Shown piece by piece: positions 22,908 through 35,169 of a stretch of 64,000 nucleotides of DNA. This stretch comes from Dactylorhiza incarnata. Taxonomy: Eukaryota > Streptophyta > Magnoliopsida > Asparagales > Orchidaceae. Below the pieces are notes generated by a model. That model was not told where the DNA came from, searched no databases, and saw only the letters and a program-made list of their open reading frames with translations. A program made the position numbers and the translations under genes. Position 1 is the stretch's first letter. Every line of letters begins with the position of its first letter. The stretch spans positions 248,001-312,000 of the forward strand of contig JAWHQI010000259.1 of assembly GCA_033032865.1 (NCBI GenBank). Reading direction: 5' to 3'.

Positions 22908-24703
22908 TTGTGTTATTCTTTGCCAGCCGCTTCAGATATTCTTACTGTTATGACGGATTCCCATTCGAGTTCAAAAAGTCCTGCTAGGAGCGAATACAAT
23001 GAATATGAAATAAAAGATAAATTAGGCATGCTATAGAGCACCAACAATTACATGATTTAGTGGGAACAACCTTACGTCCAATACCGAGAGAGAATCTCAT
23101 CTACTAAACATAGAAGGTCTATTGAAAATACAAGACACATGCAAGATGTATAAAAGGACAGTCAATGTCTCGGCTATAGTAGACTACAACATTCGAATGG
23201 CTAAAGAGCTACATCTGAGCCCATCACCAGCCATGTCTTGATCTCCTTAATCATCAATAATGAGGAGAACCTCCACTGTTGTCCAACACATCTGTGATTA
23301 TCCAAATCAGGTCACACATAAAATTGACCTCTGCAGCACACAACTTGTTGGCGACGTCCTAAGGTGCTAAGCCATTGGTATCCCCGACGATTTCACAGCT
23401 ACACCCGAAAACTTTCTTCCATGTGGGTTATTCGTCTGCACCTACCACATGGAGCCCACATGAGCATCTTGATGTACATTAGCATGGGTCCTTGCCATCC
23501 AGCCCTCCAATGGCGTGTGGCCTCCTATTCCTTCTTTTGACCTCGGACCCTTTTGCACTTCTCTTTCCTCTCCACATGCATGCTCGTTTGAGATGGATTT
23601 TTTTTCGAGCCATCAAAATGATATTTAGTATCTTTATGTGATAAACACACACTCTTATAATATCCTTAAAGGATAATAACAAAATTTGATATTCCTAGCA
23701 TATTCTGAATAAACTCCACTATGCAATATTTCAGGATCTATTGCAACTTATTTGCATCAAAAATTATTCAGCACAATAATGAGGCACATTTTTCAACAAT
23801 CTGTTCCTTTATTTAAATATTGTGGCAATTAAATATGGAGCTCATTTTATGGTTCATGTGTAAACTGAGCTCCTAAATATCCTAATTGACTTGTAATATT
23901 AAACTGTTGTGATTAGAGCAAGTATAGATAACCATGAAAGTAGCACGCACTTGAGAGGTCTCCAATGAACTTGTGTTACACACCAAGATCATTCATCAAA
24001 TTGCTAAAATACACCAAGCACCGGGGCGAATAAGCAATATATGTTCAATGAAATAAAGAGACAAAACACAATACTGTATCACTAAACAGCTACATGAATG
24101 TTGTACAATTAAAAAAAAATGAAAACAACTAAAACTCACCAAATACCAGGCTGCGGTGGAATGTGAACCGTAGTTGATCTGAAATTTGGAAGTGCCTTGG
24201 GTGATGGAGAAGGGTGCAACTAGTATTGGAGGGATCAAAGGTGGCGTAAGGGGAAAGGGGGGGTACTCAACGGGGCTAGTTCCCATTATCTTCTTCTTTC
24301 ACATGAGATAGAGCTTCATTTCCCTTCAAAGGATTTTTTTGGCTCATGTGAGTTTTCTTTCTCTGATTATGTATGCTTGTAAATTGTATGTTGTATTCTT
24401 CTTCTCTTTGTTCATATAGAAAAATCAAGTTGCGGTTCACTGATCACAGTTTACTGTTCACCGACATTGTTCATGGATGGCTATTTCCACTTCATAGGAT
24501 TTGCTGTTCATTGACAAAGTCAATAATATTCTACGATAAAATTATTCATTTGGAGAGTGTCTTCTTTATTGTTCATCAGAAACACTATTCGTTGGTTATT
24601 GTCTGTCAAATAGCAGATGGCTATTACTGTTCACTCAAAATACTATCCATTCGTCGATAGGAGATTACCGTTCGAGGATTACTGCAACAAATCACGTTCA
24701 TTT
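22908..24703. other. Intron sequence without recognised feature
   Basis: It has no ORF of interest, no LTR ends and no inverted repeats that I could support. It may hold old, unrecognisable transposon sequence. Confidence 0.4.
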
Positions 24704-25016
24704 TACTCCTCATCTCCATTTTTATTATCGCATCTGAATTTCGAGCCCGTATGGTTATTTACCGTTTGCCTTTTTGGGCACTATATAAGCTTATGTATGC
24801 TATGATTAAAGATAGGGCACAATGGCTACAAAGGACTCATATAGCCGACCCCACTATGGTGGGATAATGGCTTGAGTGTTGTTGTTGTATATAAGCTTAT
24901 GTATGACTTTATCGTTATTATTCATCTTGGAAGTAAGATCAAGTTGAAGGGCTGAAAGATCTTCTCTAATCTCCCTTTATCTTCTCCCCTACTTCCTTCA
25001 GCCCCAGTTCCTAACA
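24704..25016 (+). repeat. Left LTR of the shrunken chromovirus
   Basis: From the TCGCATCTG-A/T-ATTTCG segment onward it matches 27212-27523. The first hundred bases of the LTR are absent. The 88-bp RTE tail interrupts it just after the TATA box. Confidence 0.7.
24800..24887 (+). mobile_element. Strongly 5'-truncated RTE LINE insertion (88 bp)
   Basis: It contains only the extreme 3' tail of the RTE family seen at 29244-31982: CCCCACTATGGTGGGATAA, then CTTGAGTGTTGTTGTTG. It is flanked by a perfect 18-bp target duplication, TATATAAGCTTATGTATG (24782-24799 and 24888-24905). A GTT repeat at the 3' end is typical of plant RTE elements. Confidence 0.93.
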
Positions 25017-25017
25017 T

Positions 25018-27211
25018 TTGGTCTGACCGCGTTCTCCGCCGCTTGAAGGACGATCCCGTGCCTATTCCTTGTTCGTTTGACGCACTCCATCCCACGCTGA
25101 CCCCGGTTCAAAGCCGCATACGCGTTCTGCAAACGACAACACCGACCCGCACGAGATCCCGCACGTCCCGTCTGTTTTTCCTGGATTATGCCCGCATCCT
25201 TCATGCCGACTGCTGATGACGCCTGCATGTCGCGCCAGCCCTGCACTCATCGATCGACCTGCTCCTGCCTCGCTCCTTGGCCCTTTTTGCGCCACCGCCT
25301 ACTATAACCAATCCCAACGCTACAGCCGCATTGGTGCATCCGCCCTAGCCATCCCTCTCGTCGAGTGTATGCCTCGCTAACGTTCCGTGAGGAAATTAGA
25401 CGTTCCAGTGGCTTAGCCTCCCACCGACCCGACCATCTCTCTCCGTCTCGATGCTCATGAGGGGTCCATCGCCTTTCTCCAGGCCCTACTCTAATTTGGA
25501 TGCGAAGTTTGATCACTTCATCGCCGACCGACCAGACACCTCGTCAACTTTCAATGCCAACTCCCCTTCGGTCCTTGGCATCCTTCCAGGATCTACCATC
25601 AATCCTCCCCACCGTCTTTTGTTGTTCTACCATCGACCCACTCCTTCGACGCCCCAACTTTCAATAGAACAAATCCTATGAGTTGGATTGTGTGTGTGGA
25701 GCAATTCTTCAACATCCATCACACCTCCGAGGCACAGAATATCCCCACGGTTCTTGTCGACATGGAATGGTTGTGCATCTCTTGGTCGGAACTCTAACAG
25801 GACCTCATCCTCCGCTACGATGTTCGCTATTCTGGAATGCCGGTGGAACCTTTGTGTGACGCCTGCCAATTGGGCCTCCTCGACAACAACATCATCGAGT
25901 TCATTGCGTTGGAAATATGCGTTCTAGGTTTACCGCCAGATCATTACTTGGGTTTCTTCATGCAAGGTTACTTCCCCATATCCGGGCTTGCCTTCACACC
26001 CACCACCCATAGTCTTCAATATCACATCCGTTGATACTGGCTGTCCCTTGTGGAATTTTCTTCCCCGACAGCTTCATCTCCCTCCAACACCCTTTCGACT
26101 ACCACCCCAGGAGCATACCACAACTCTCCCGCATCTCAGGCCACCTCTTCGGCCTCCCTGACCGCCAACCGGCCCCCAAATGGTCAACTGGGAGTACCAC
26201 GATCTTCTTAGGGTCCCTGTTTCTATTGTAAACAACCCTACTCCCCGACTCATGACTTTCCCCTGAAGGAGCTCCGCATCACCATTGACGAAGGAGACCT
26301 AGAGGTCACCCTTTAGTATTTCGAAGCCCCGGATGGAGAGGACACACCACACGACGATGGAACCCAAAGCAAGGTTGCGTCGTTTAGACCTTCCTTGCTT
26401 CGTGGTTGGCGACATCTCTGTCCCCCCCAAACCATGTAGCTTTCTAGTTCCATGTATAACACTCCCGTGATGTGATGATTGACAGTGAGGCCAGTTACAA
26501 CTTCATCTTCTAGCGCTGGCGACACAACTCGACATTCGCCTGTCTCCTGGTCTTCGTTTCTTGGTCTACTTAGGCGTCGATCGCCGCATAGCCATTTGGG
26601 GCCTCTGTACGGGCCTGGAAATGACTGTGAGCCCATGTCCTCTTCGAGCAAATTTTTACTCTTTCAAACTTGGTGGTGTTGACGTCATATTGGGTGTAGT
26701 GTGGCTTCGTACCCTCGGCGACGTGTATATCAACTAGGATTGCATGATGATGCGCTTTCATAAATTGGGAGTTCCTTTATTTTTGGCAGGGGAGGCCTCC
26801 CTCACCCATCAGACAACTGTCTTCCATTCTCTTCAGAACACAATGGACGTAGACTTTACCACATACTTGGGGAACGTCGTCGAGCCGACCCGCCCGACCG
26901 CCCCTACACAACTCCAACGTGTCCTGGACGCTTTCCCAGTTGATTTTGCCCATGCCACCCACCTTCAACCTCCTCGCCGGTGGAGACGAGGTTACCTCAG
27001 GCCCTGTCGGGCATTACCCCACCAGACTACTCTCCCCAGCTCATCGGGATATGCACACTTTACTTCGGGAGGATCTCTCAGTGGATCCGATCTTGGTACT
27101 GTGGTTTGGTCGACCCCCACCCGAGGCCTCATGGGTGGACCACGACACATTCCATGCCTAATTCACAGACTTTTGCCTTGAGGAGAAAACACATTTTTCA
27201 GAGGGCGGAAT
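25018..27211 (+). pseudogene. Degenerate chromovirus gag, protease fragment and chromodomain
   Basis: The Gag core is recognisable at about 25808-25980 (GLPPDHYLGFFMQGYFP, matching the conserved Gag end of chromoviruses). The protease C-terminal motif GVDVILGVVWLRTLGDVYIN is at about 26672-26733. Near 27080-27200, ILVLWFGRPPPEASWVDHDT and, after a stop, an FCLEEKTHF-like tail match the chromodomain end of the element at 61951-63335. Reading frames change several times. The protease DTG motif was not found with confidence. Confidence 0.6.
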
Positions 27212-27523
27212 TGTTATGGATATGGACGAGGGAAAGGGGTGTCCTCCCGTGTGGCATGCATATCGACGTCGGGATCGAGGAGACGAGGACACAAATCCCA
27301 ACATGTGCACTCCATCTCTATTTTTTTATCGCATCTGTATTTCGGGCCCGTATAGTTATCTACCGTTCGCCCTTTTGTGTTTATGAACAAGACACTATAT
27401 AAGTATATGCATGACTTATTATTATTCATCTTGGAAGTAAGATCAAATTGAAGGTAACCCTATGGGCTGCATTGCTTCTCTAATATCCCTCCTTCCTCCT
27501 TCCTTCAACTCTAGTTCCTAACA
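27212..27523 (+). repeat. Right LTR of the shrunken chromovirus
   Basis: It is 312 bp, starts TGTTATGGATATGG and ends GTTCCTAACA, with a TATATAAG box near 27393. Confidence 0.72.
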
Positions 27524-28145
27524 ATATTCCTCGTTCCCAACAAACTAAATCCTCTATAATGTTTCAGGAACCCTTGCAATACCTTTTGCATTAAGTGCCT
27601 TATACTCATTATGATTCACATTTCCGACAATTCCCCTGAAATTGTTTTTTTCTTCCGTTTTTTTTGCAATAAAATATTTTGAGGACTTAAGGCGATTAGG
27701 CCGTCGTACATGTCGAAAAATTCATAGGTTTAATCGTGAAAACAATTTAAGTATAATATAGTTTGTAAGGTTGCATTTATTGTTTGTTCTTTGACCATGA
27801 TGGGACCTTGATGTATTCTAATTGTGTACACCTACGTTGCACGGGGACCGAAACGGGATACGAGATACGATATGAAACGTATACGGAAACGTGATTTAAA
27901 AAAAATACGGATACAGGAAACGTTTTTTTAATTTTTTTAATATAAGTATTAATCAATATAAAAAATAAAACTAACAAACTAAGGTTCCATCTCAATCACT
28001 ACATTCAATAAGATGTAACGTTGACCATCTAACTCGTCACATAATATGTAATGATGACCACCATAAAAAATAATATTTCATATAATGCTATAAAAATATA
28101 GAGGAGATTTAAGGAAACAAGCATCATTAAAAATAATATATCACA
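27524..28145. other. AT-rich intron sequence, possible MITE remnant
   Basis: A motif ACGTTGCACGGGGACCG near 27832, followed by repeated GGATACG/GGAAACG words, recalls a common plant MITE type. No second end or target duplication could be found. Confidence 0.3.
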
Positions 28146-29216
28146 TGTCCACACGGGCAGACGGAGGTTCTTAACCGTTGCGTGGACACGTACTTTCGCT
28201 ATTTTGCAACTTAGTAGCCTCGACAGTGGGCCCAGTGGATCGCATGGGCGGAGCTATGGTACAACACGTCCTATCAGTCCGTCATGGGCGACACCCCTTT
28301 TCAGGCGGTCTACGACCGCCCACCTCCACCTATACTGTGCGGCTTACCTGGTGAATGCTAAGTGCAAACCTTGGCCGCCGACCTCCAGGTCCAGGTCGAG
28401 GGCCTCCGCCAACTGAAGTACCATCTGGCACGAGCCCAGCAACGCATGATCCAACAGGACAATCATCACCGCCGCAAGTTGTACTCTCGCTGGGTGAGAA
28501 GGTGTTCGTCAAACTGAGGCCACACAGGAAGAGCTCCTTGACCGGTCGTCTACATCCGAAGCTCTCGGTCCGCTATTTTGGCCCCTTCCGGATCATAGGG
28601 AAAATCGGAGAGGTGGCCTATCGTCTGCAACTTTCCCTAGATTGCTGAATTCTCCCCATTTTTCATTTCTCGCAGCTGAAGAGAGCCCTAGGGGATCACC
28701 CCCTCTAGGCTACATTACTAGACGGTTTATCGTTGATTCGGTCCCTCGGTAGGAGCCTGCAACCGTTTTGGGATCACAAATCGAAGACATTCAAGGGAGA
28801 ACAGTGCGACAGGTTCTCATCCAGTGGAAGGACCAACCGGGCGAAGAGGCCACGTGGAACCTGGAAGAGGAGATCAAGACCCAGTTTTCGGAATTCGACC
28901 TTGAGGACAAGGTCGTTGTGGAGCCCGAGGTGTTGATACAAGTGCTGAAGACCCCATCATTGGCAAGCGCTACACAAGGGTTTACACGAGGCGCGCACAG
29001 GACCCGGGCGCGGTTTGAGGATGCGCCAGAATGAAGTTTGGAATTTTATATTTCCGTTATCTTGTTATGCTTTTTTCTTATTATGTAATGAGCCTTCCTA
29101 TATATAGGGGGAGGAGACTTATGTTGAAGGTATGTAAGTTTTATCTTGGAATTTTAAGAAATTGGAGGGATACGACCCATCACAGCCCTAATCGCTCGTT
29201 CTATCAGATGTGATCA
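28146..29216 (+). pseudogene. Chromovirus 3' fragment: integrase end, chromodomain, partial LTR
   Basis: The frame-broken integrase catalytic end (HTGQTEVLNRCVDTYFR-like, then WAELWYNTSYQSVMGDTPFQ) is followed by a GPY/F-type region and a clear chromodomain ORF (28768-29034: VLIQWKDQPGEEATWNLEEE). The last about 180 bp, ending TCTATCA at 29216, look like LTR. It lies against a gypsy RT on the opposite strand that begins at 29217. The 5' part is missing. Confidence 0.72.
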
Positions 29217-29243
29217 TCTCATGAGAAGCTATAGATTAGGATA

Positions 29244-31982
29244 ACAACAACAACACTCAAGCCTTTATCCCACCATAGTGGGGTCGGCTATATGGATCCT
29301 TTGTCGCCATTGCGCCCTATCTTTAATCATAGCCTCATTAATACCTAAGTACATCATATCTTTCCTTATAGTTTCATTCCAAGTCTTTTTTGTCTACCCC
29401 TCCCCCGTTTAACATGTCTAGTGACTAAACTCTCACAACACCTAACAGGTGCCTCTAATGGTCTCCTATGTACATGTCCGAACCATCTTAAACGAGCTTG
29501 TCACATCTTCTCTACAATTGGCGCCACTCCTGTCTTATCCCTGATACATTCATTCCTAATTTTATCCAGTCTCGTGTGACCACACATCCACCTAAGCATT
29601 CTCATCTCCACAACTCCCATTATTTGCTCATGCACACCATTCACTGCCCAACACTCAGAACCGTAGAGCATTGCTGGCCTAATTGCAGTATGGTAAAACT
29701 TGCCTTTAAGTTTTAATGGTACTTTACGATCACATAAAATCCCAGACGCGCCTCTCCATTCAACCAACCTGCTTGGATTCTATGTATCACATCTTTATCT
29801 ACACCTCCATTTTTTGAATTATCGATCCAGATATTTAAAGCACTCACTGCGGTATATATCTTGGTCACCCAATTTAATGACGGAGTTATCCGACCTTCTT
29901 GCACTACTAAATTTAAGCTCTATATACTCCGTCTTTGTCCTGGTCAACCTAAACCCTTTCTTTTCTAAAGTCTCTCGCCAAGATTCAAGTTTCGCGTTTA
30001 CACCCTCGCGCGTCTCATCGACCAAAACAATATCATCTGCAAATAATAAACACCAAGGTAGTGCTTGTTGGATATGTCCGGTGAGCTCATCTAAGATAAG
30101 GGTAAAGGGATAAGGGCTTAAAGCTGACCCTTGATGTAAGCCAACGACGATAGGGAATTCCTGTGTTAATCCTCCAGATGTCCTCACCCTGGTCACTGAA
30201 TTTGTATACATATCTTTGATTACGTCAATGTATGATACATTTACACCTTCCTTTTCTAAGAATCTCCACGAGACCTCTCTTGGAACCCTATCATAAGCCT
30301 TCTCCAGATCGATAAACAACATATGCAAATCTTTTTGTCTTTCCCGATAGTTGTCAATGAGTCTCCTCAAAAGATGTATAGATTCAATGGTTGACCTCCC
30401 TAGCATGAATCCAAATTGATTCTCTGAGATGCTAGTCTCCTGTCTAACTCTTCTCCACGTTCGCATAGTTTCATAGTATGACTCATTAATTTAATTCTCA
30501 TGTAATTGACATAATTTTGTATATCTTATTTGTTCTTATACAAAGGTACAAAAATACTCTCTCAATTGGTCTGACATCCTCTTTGTCTTCTGTATCTTAT
30601 TGAAGAAACTTGTAAGCCATAAAGTTCCTTCCCTCTCTAAGCATTTCCATACTTCAATGGGTATATCGTCTGGCCCAACCGCCTTTCCATATTCATCTTC
30701 TTCAGAGTGTCATCTATCTCTGATTCTTGAATTTTACGATAAAAAGTTATGTTTTTATACTCCTCCGTTTTATTTAACTCTTCAAAGTTCAGTTCATTGT
30801 CTTTTTCTTCATTTTATAGTTGATAAAAGTATTTTTTCCATCGCTCCTTAATAACCACATCATCCGTCAAAACCGTATCTGATTCATCTTTTATGAATTT
30901 AACTTAGCTTAAATCTCTTGTCTTCCTCTCTCTAGCTCGAGCAATTTTATATATATCACGCTCTCCATCTTTGGTATCTAGTCGTTTGTAAAATTCTTCA
31001 TAAGCTTGACTTCTTGCTTTACTTACTGCATTTTTAGCTTCTTTTTTGGCGACTTTATAGTTTGTCAAGTTTTCATCATACCTACAAGCATATAATGTTT
31101 TGTATCCGACCCTCTTTGCTCTCACTTTGTCTTGCACTTTCTTTTTCCACCACCAAGATTCTTTCTGTTGGGGCGCACGACCTTTTGACTCTCCAAATAC
31201 GTTCTTTCCACTTAACCTTAAATGAGAAGACATAACTTCTCATGTGACACTAGGATCAACATAAGGATCATCAATTAGTTGTTCTAAAACCGCTGTCTTA
31301 AAAACAACCTGTTTTTCCTTCTTCAAGTTCCACCACCGAATTTTTGGCAACACATTTTTCTTTCTCTTAAAGTTACTATATTTAATTTGCACATCCAACA
31401 CCACTAGCCTATGTTGCGTTGTCAAACTTTCTCCTGGTATGACTTCGCAATACTTCTAAATCTTTTTATCCATTTTGCGAGTCATAAAATAGTCAATTTG
31501 TGACTTATTTTGTCCGCTCTTGAACGTAATTAAGTGTTCTTCCCTCTTCATGTAGAACGTATTTGTCACAATTAGCTCATGTGCTATGAAAAAATCTAGA
31601 ATGGTTCTTCTTTCTTCATTTCTTTCTCCATACTCAAATCCTCCATGAACATCTGCATAATCCGTATTTTTCTTCCCTGCATGTCCATTTAAGTCTCCTC
31701 CAATGAAAATTTCCTCGCTTTGTGAGATTTCTCTTACCAAATCATCTAAGTCTTCCCCAAATTATACTTTAATAGCTTTATTTAATCCTATTTGTGGCGC
31801 ATAACAACTAATTACATTAATAGTTTCCTTTCCTACGATTAATTTAAGAGCTAAAATTCTATCACTTTTTTTGCTTACCCCAATAACTTCGTCCCTCCAA
31901 GTAGTATCTACAATAATACCTACTCCATTGCTTGTTTTATTTTTTTCTGTGTACTATAATTTAAAACCTGAATTATCTAAGT
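29244..31982 (-). mobile_element. RTE-type LINE, 2.7 kb
   Basis: The element lies on the minus strand with its 3' end, a GTT repeat, at 29244. It is flanked by the 14-bp target duplication TATAGATTAGGATA (29230-29243 and 31983-31996). The site is inside the gypsy RT codons for NDILIY, and the RT frame continues on both sides. The 5' end is truncated within the endonuclease domain, so it is shorter than a full element. Confidence 0.93.
29500..31960 (-). pseudogene. LINE ORF: endonuclease and reverse transcriptase, broken
   Basis: The apurinic-type endonuclease is partly kept (31927-31456: IFIGGDLNGHAGK and FKSGQNKSQIDYFM). The RT (30466-29819) shows ENQFGFMLGRSTIE, FIDLEKAYDRVPRE, GLHQGSALSPYPF and LLFADDIVLV with the FADD catalytic pair. 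The C-terminal part (29767-29501: RPAMLYGSECWAV, EMRMLRWMCGHTR) is typical of plant RTE LINEs. Several frameshifts and stops separate the parts. Confidence 0.88.
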
Positions 31983-31996
31983 TATAGATTAGGATA

Positions 31997-34900
31997 TCGT
32001 TAAAAAATACCAAGATAAACTTTCTCAGAAAGTGTTCAAAAACTCGATTCATCAAGCTTTGGAAGGTTGAATGAGCATTTGTCAAGCCAAAAGACATGAT
32101 TATGAACTCATAATGCCCTTCATGAGACTTAAAAGCTGTCTTCTCAATGTCATGTGGTCAAGGTTATTAGGATCGCGATCCGGCTCGTAGGATCTTACGA
32201 TCCTATGATCCAGATTTTGTAAATCGACCCGAATCTTACGGGATCTAAATTGGCACATCTACAGCTGGGATCGCGATCCGAATCTTAGGATCGTGATCCC
32301 GACCCGATTCTACCGGTCCGGCCGAAGGAAACTAAAAATATGTCCAACCCTATCCCGACCCTGTTCAACCGGTCTAACACCCATAACTCATTGCTTATCC
32401 CAATCCCTCCCCCATACCCCATCACAGAATCATATTATGTTGCTTTACTGTATCCCAAGTGTCGATTGTCGACTACCAACGGAGGCCAAGAGCGACGTCT
32501 TCGGTCGTTTCCAGTCCAGACAATGTGTTTCATTTCCTTCCTTACCAGGTTCCATTTCAAGTGGTGTCAGTGTCTTATCTTATATTTCTGCGTATGAGCA
32601 ATCCAGCGGTTTGTAATCCACTGGCTTCCTGCTTCCTACTTTCAGGACGACGTCTTCTCTTCCTTTCTAGCGTGCGAGCAATGTAGCGGTTAGAAATCCA
32701 GTATACGAGCAATTCAAGCTTCCTTCTTCCAGCGTACGAGCAATCCAGCAGTCTGGGTTCGTCTTCCTGCTTCTAGGCTTCCACCAATCCATCAGTCAAG
32801 ATATGTTTTTATTGTTAGGAGACATTGAGTGTCCTACCTGAAACTGAAAGTGAACTTAGTATGATATTATCTTTTTGATTTAGTTATTCAAAAAAATTTA
32901 ATATATTTATTCACATACTGCTCAATTTATTGATTTTTTGTTAATTGAGCTTGTAATTGGATGATACACAATTTAATTTTATATTTTTAGTCTTAATTTA
33001 TGAATATTGTAGGATCTTGCGATCCTCGATACGATCCTACGTTCCGATCCGATCCAACCTCGAAACGATCTCACCTAGGATCTCGATCCTGTCAACCTTG
33101 CCTGTGATGACATCCTAACTTGATGATACCTTTCCCATAGATCCAATTTAGAGAAAATGGAGGCCCCATGTAGTTCATCCAATAATTCTTCAATAATTGG
33201 TATGGGAAACTTATTCTTAATAGTGTTATTAGTTAGGTGTCTATAATAAATGCATAATCTCCATGACCCATCCTTCTTCCTAACCATTACAATTGTGGAT
33301 GAATAAGGGCTCCGACTTCCCCTGATCACACCTGATTCCAATATTTCATGGATCAGCTTTTCCATCTCGATTTTCCGAAGTGCAGGATACCTGTAAAGCC
33401 ACATATTCACATATTTGCCTGGATCTTTGAGGTTAATATGGTGCTCATGCACTCTGAATGGTGGTAGAGCAGTAGGAATTGCAAATACATCCTGAAACTC
33501 CTCCAAAAGCTCTATAATTCTCACTTGTAGAGATGTTTCTGGATTGCTAACATTTGATTTACTGAACATGAATGAACTGCTGTTAGAAATGAGATGTTGA
33601 GAAGTTACTTAGGGGCCCTTCCAACAGACAGAAAAAGACAACTGAGGGGACTTCTTTAAGAGCTTGTTCATCTGCCGTTTATTGATGATTGTGGTACTCA
33701 AGCTCCGACTTCCTCAGTTATTTTTTTCGTTTTGAGAGTAGAATTTCATTTTTAAGTCCGTAAATCCCAATGGATAGAACCCAACATAACTAGACACTGA
33801 ATGCCCAATACCATATCACTGCCCCCTAAAAGAATTATATGCATGCCTGCGTTGAATTCTATCCCTTGCATGGTCCACTTAAATCCTTTAAACATGTAGG
33901 TGCTTAGGATCTTATTACCATCAACTACAACCACGTTGAAGGCTGGAATTGTTGTTAACTTGCAGCCCATGTGTGCAGCTGTGGACTCATCGTTGCCGGT
34001 GTCGATGGGAATGAAGATTGTTGAGCCTCCATGCGAACTCGTGACCCGCATGGTGTGGTAAGTGGTTATTCCGGTAAGTGCACGCATAAAAACGTGAGGA
34101 ATAATTAGAGGTTTCTCATTTTGGGTAGCTTGTTCAGGGGGAGTGCATCTTCAAATTGTGGATTCAATTCACCATCACTCATTTTCTCTGACTTCCGATA
34201 CATATAATTGTGACTGAGTTTTGCATTTATGGCCTCGGATGAACTTTTCATCACACCAAAAGCATAACCATTTGGCCCTCCTCTATTCCATTTCCTTAGG
34301 AGATAGTCGCTTGGTGGTTTGATTCCCTTGATTCCGATTTGCAGGAAGTTGAAGATAGCTGTTTGGGGGTATAAACTTGACCCTTTCTGAACCTTGATGT
34401 ACAAAAGTCGAACTCTGAGAATTACATGACCGATTGGACCCAAGAAAATTCTGTTGTTCCGGGATGCGACTATGCGAGCAAGGCTGTAGGCTTTCTTAAG
34501 GGTTGCATGCATGCAAATTCTCACCATAAGTTCAATATCACGACGCAGGCCGGTCAGGAAGAGGCTTATGGTGTATTCTTCCGAACTTAGAATTTTATTT
34601 CTCAGAATTGAAAATCGTCCAGATAATCTTGAACATATTTCGTTTGGCGAATCTGTTTCAGTTCATTCATTGGGTCTTCATATAAAGATAGCCCGAAGAG
34701 TTCATGAATTGCAATGGAAAATTTATCCCATAGGAGCTCTTTTCAAGAGACTCTGGATTTGGCAAAAATCTGGAACCAGGCAAGGGCCTTACCTTCTAGA
34801 TTAACCGCCACTAGTTTCACTTTCATCTCTTCTGGAGTTCGGTCGACATAAAAAAACTGTTCGCTACAATAAATCCTTTCTTCCATGTCAATGCCAATGA

Positions 34901-35160
34901 AACGCGGGAAATCCAGGCGGGCGCATCTTGTCAGAAGTGAATAGCCTTAACTCTGTCGTGGAGGGTTGTGAAGTTACCATCGACTCCCTGTCCATGGCAA
35001 GTGCTGTAATGTGATTCCGTAGATTCTCTATTGACACCGATTGTCTGTCCTACATCTCTTGCATCATGTTTCTGATGTTATTCATCTCTTTGCGTAGATC
35101 TTGATGGTGAGTATTATGGTCGCCCATGGCATAGAATTTCCACCTCCGGAATGATTGTTC
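31997..35160 (-). pseudogene. Gypsy gag-protease-RT remnant
   Basis: The protease segment (34087-33752) has FIPIDTGNDEST, in which the catalytic D-T-G is intact, and ends MVLGIQCLVMLG. The RT segment (33569-33109) shows SPYSSTIVMVRKKDGSWRLC, then IPIIEELLDELHGASIFSKLDL, and continues beyond the hAT-like insert with [12 protein letters not shown]. Gag C-terminal sequence lies at 34105-35160. Frames shift between the segments. Confidence 0.78.
32159..33100. mobile_element. Non-autonomous hAT-like DNA element, 942 bp
   Basis: The left end CAAGGTTATTAGGATCG matches the reverse complement of the right end, CAAGGTTGACAGGATCG. It is flanked by an 8-bp target duplication that has diverged at two positions (CATGTGGT at 32151-32158, CCTGTGAT at 33101-33108). 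Removing the insert and one 8-bp copy restores the gypsy RT frame exactly, which proves the borders. Subterminal regions are full of GATC/CGATCC palindromes. The interior has a degenerate repeat of TACGAGCAATCCAGC (about 32590-32790). There is no transposase ORF. Confidence 0.85.
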
Positions 35161-35169
35161 AGATACCAC

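Larger units (their letters stand above)
24704..27523 (+). mobile_element. Shrunken chromovirus (gag, protease, chromodomain; no RT or integrase)
   Basis: Two direct repeats act as LTRs: 24704-25016 (5' part missing, with an 88-bp insertion) and 27212-27523. Both hold ACTATATAAG and both end CCTAACA. The purine tract GAGGGCGGAAT precedes the right LTR. The 2.2-kb interior keeps a gag core, the C-terminal half of an aspartic protease and a chromodomain tail. It skips RT, RNase H and integrase, which take more than 2 kb in a complete chromovirus. All frames are broken. Confidence 0.7.

Noticed and set aside
25062..27402. Many overlapping medium ORFs on both strands
   Set aside because: GC-rich degenerate chromovirus sequence gives chance ORFs; only gag, protease and chromodomain fragments on the + strand match families.
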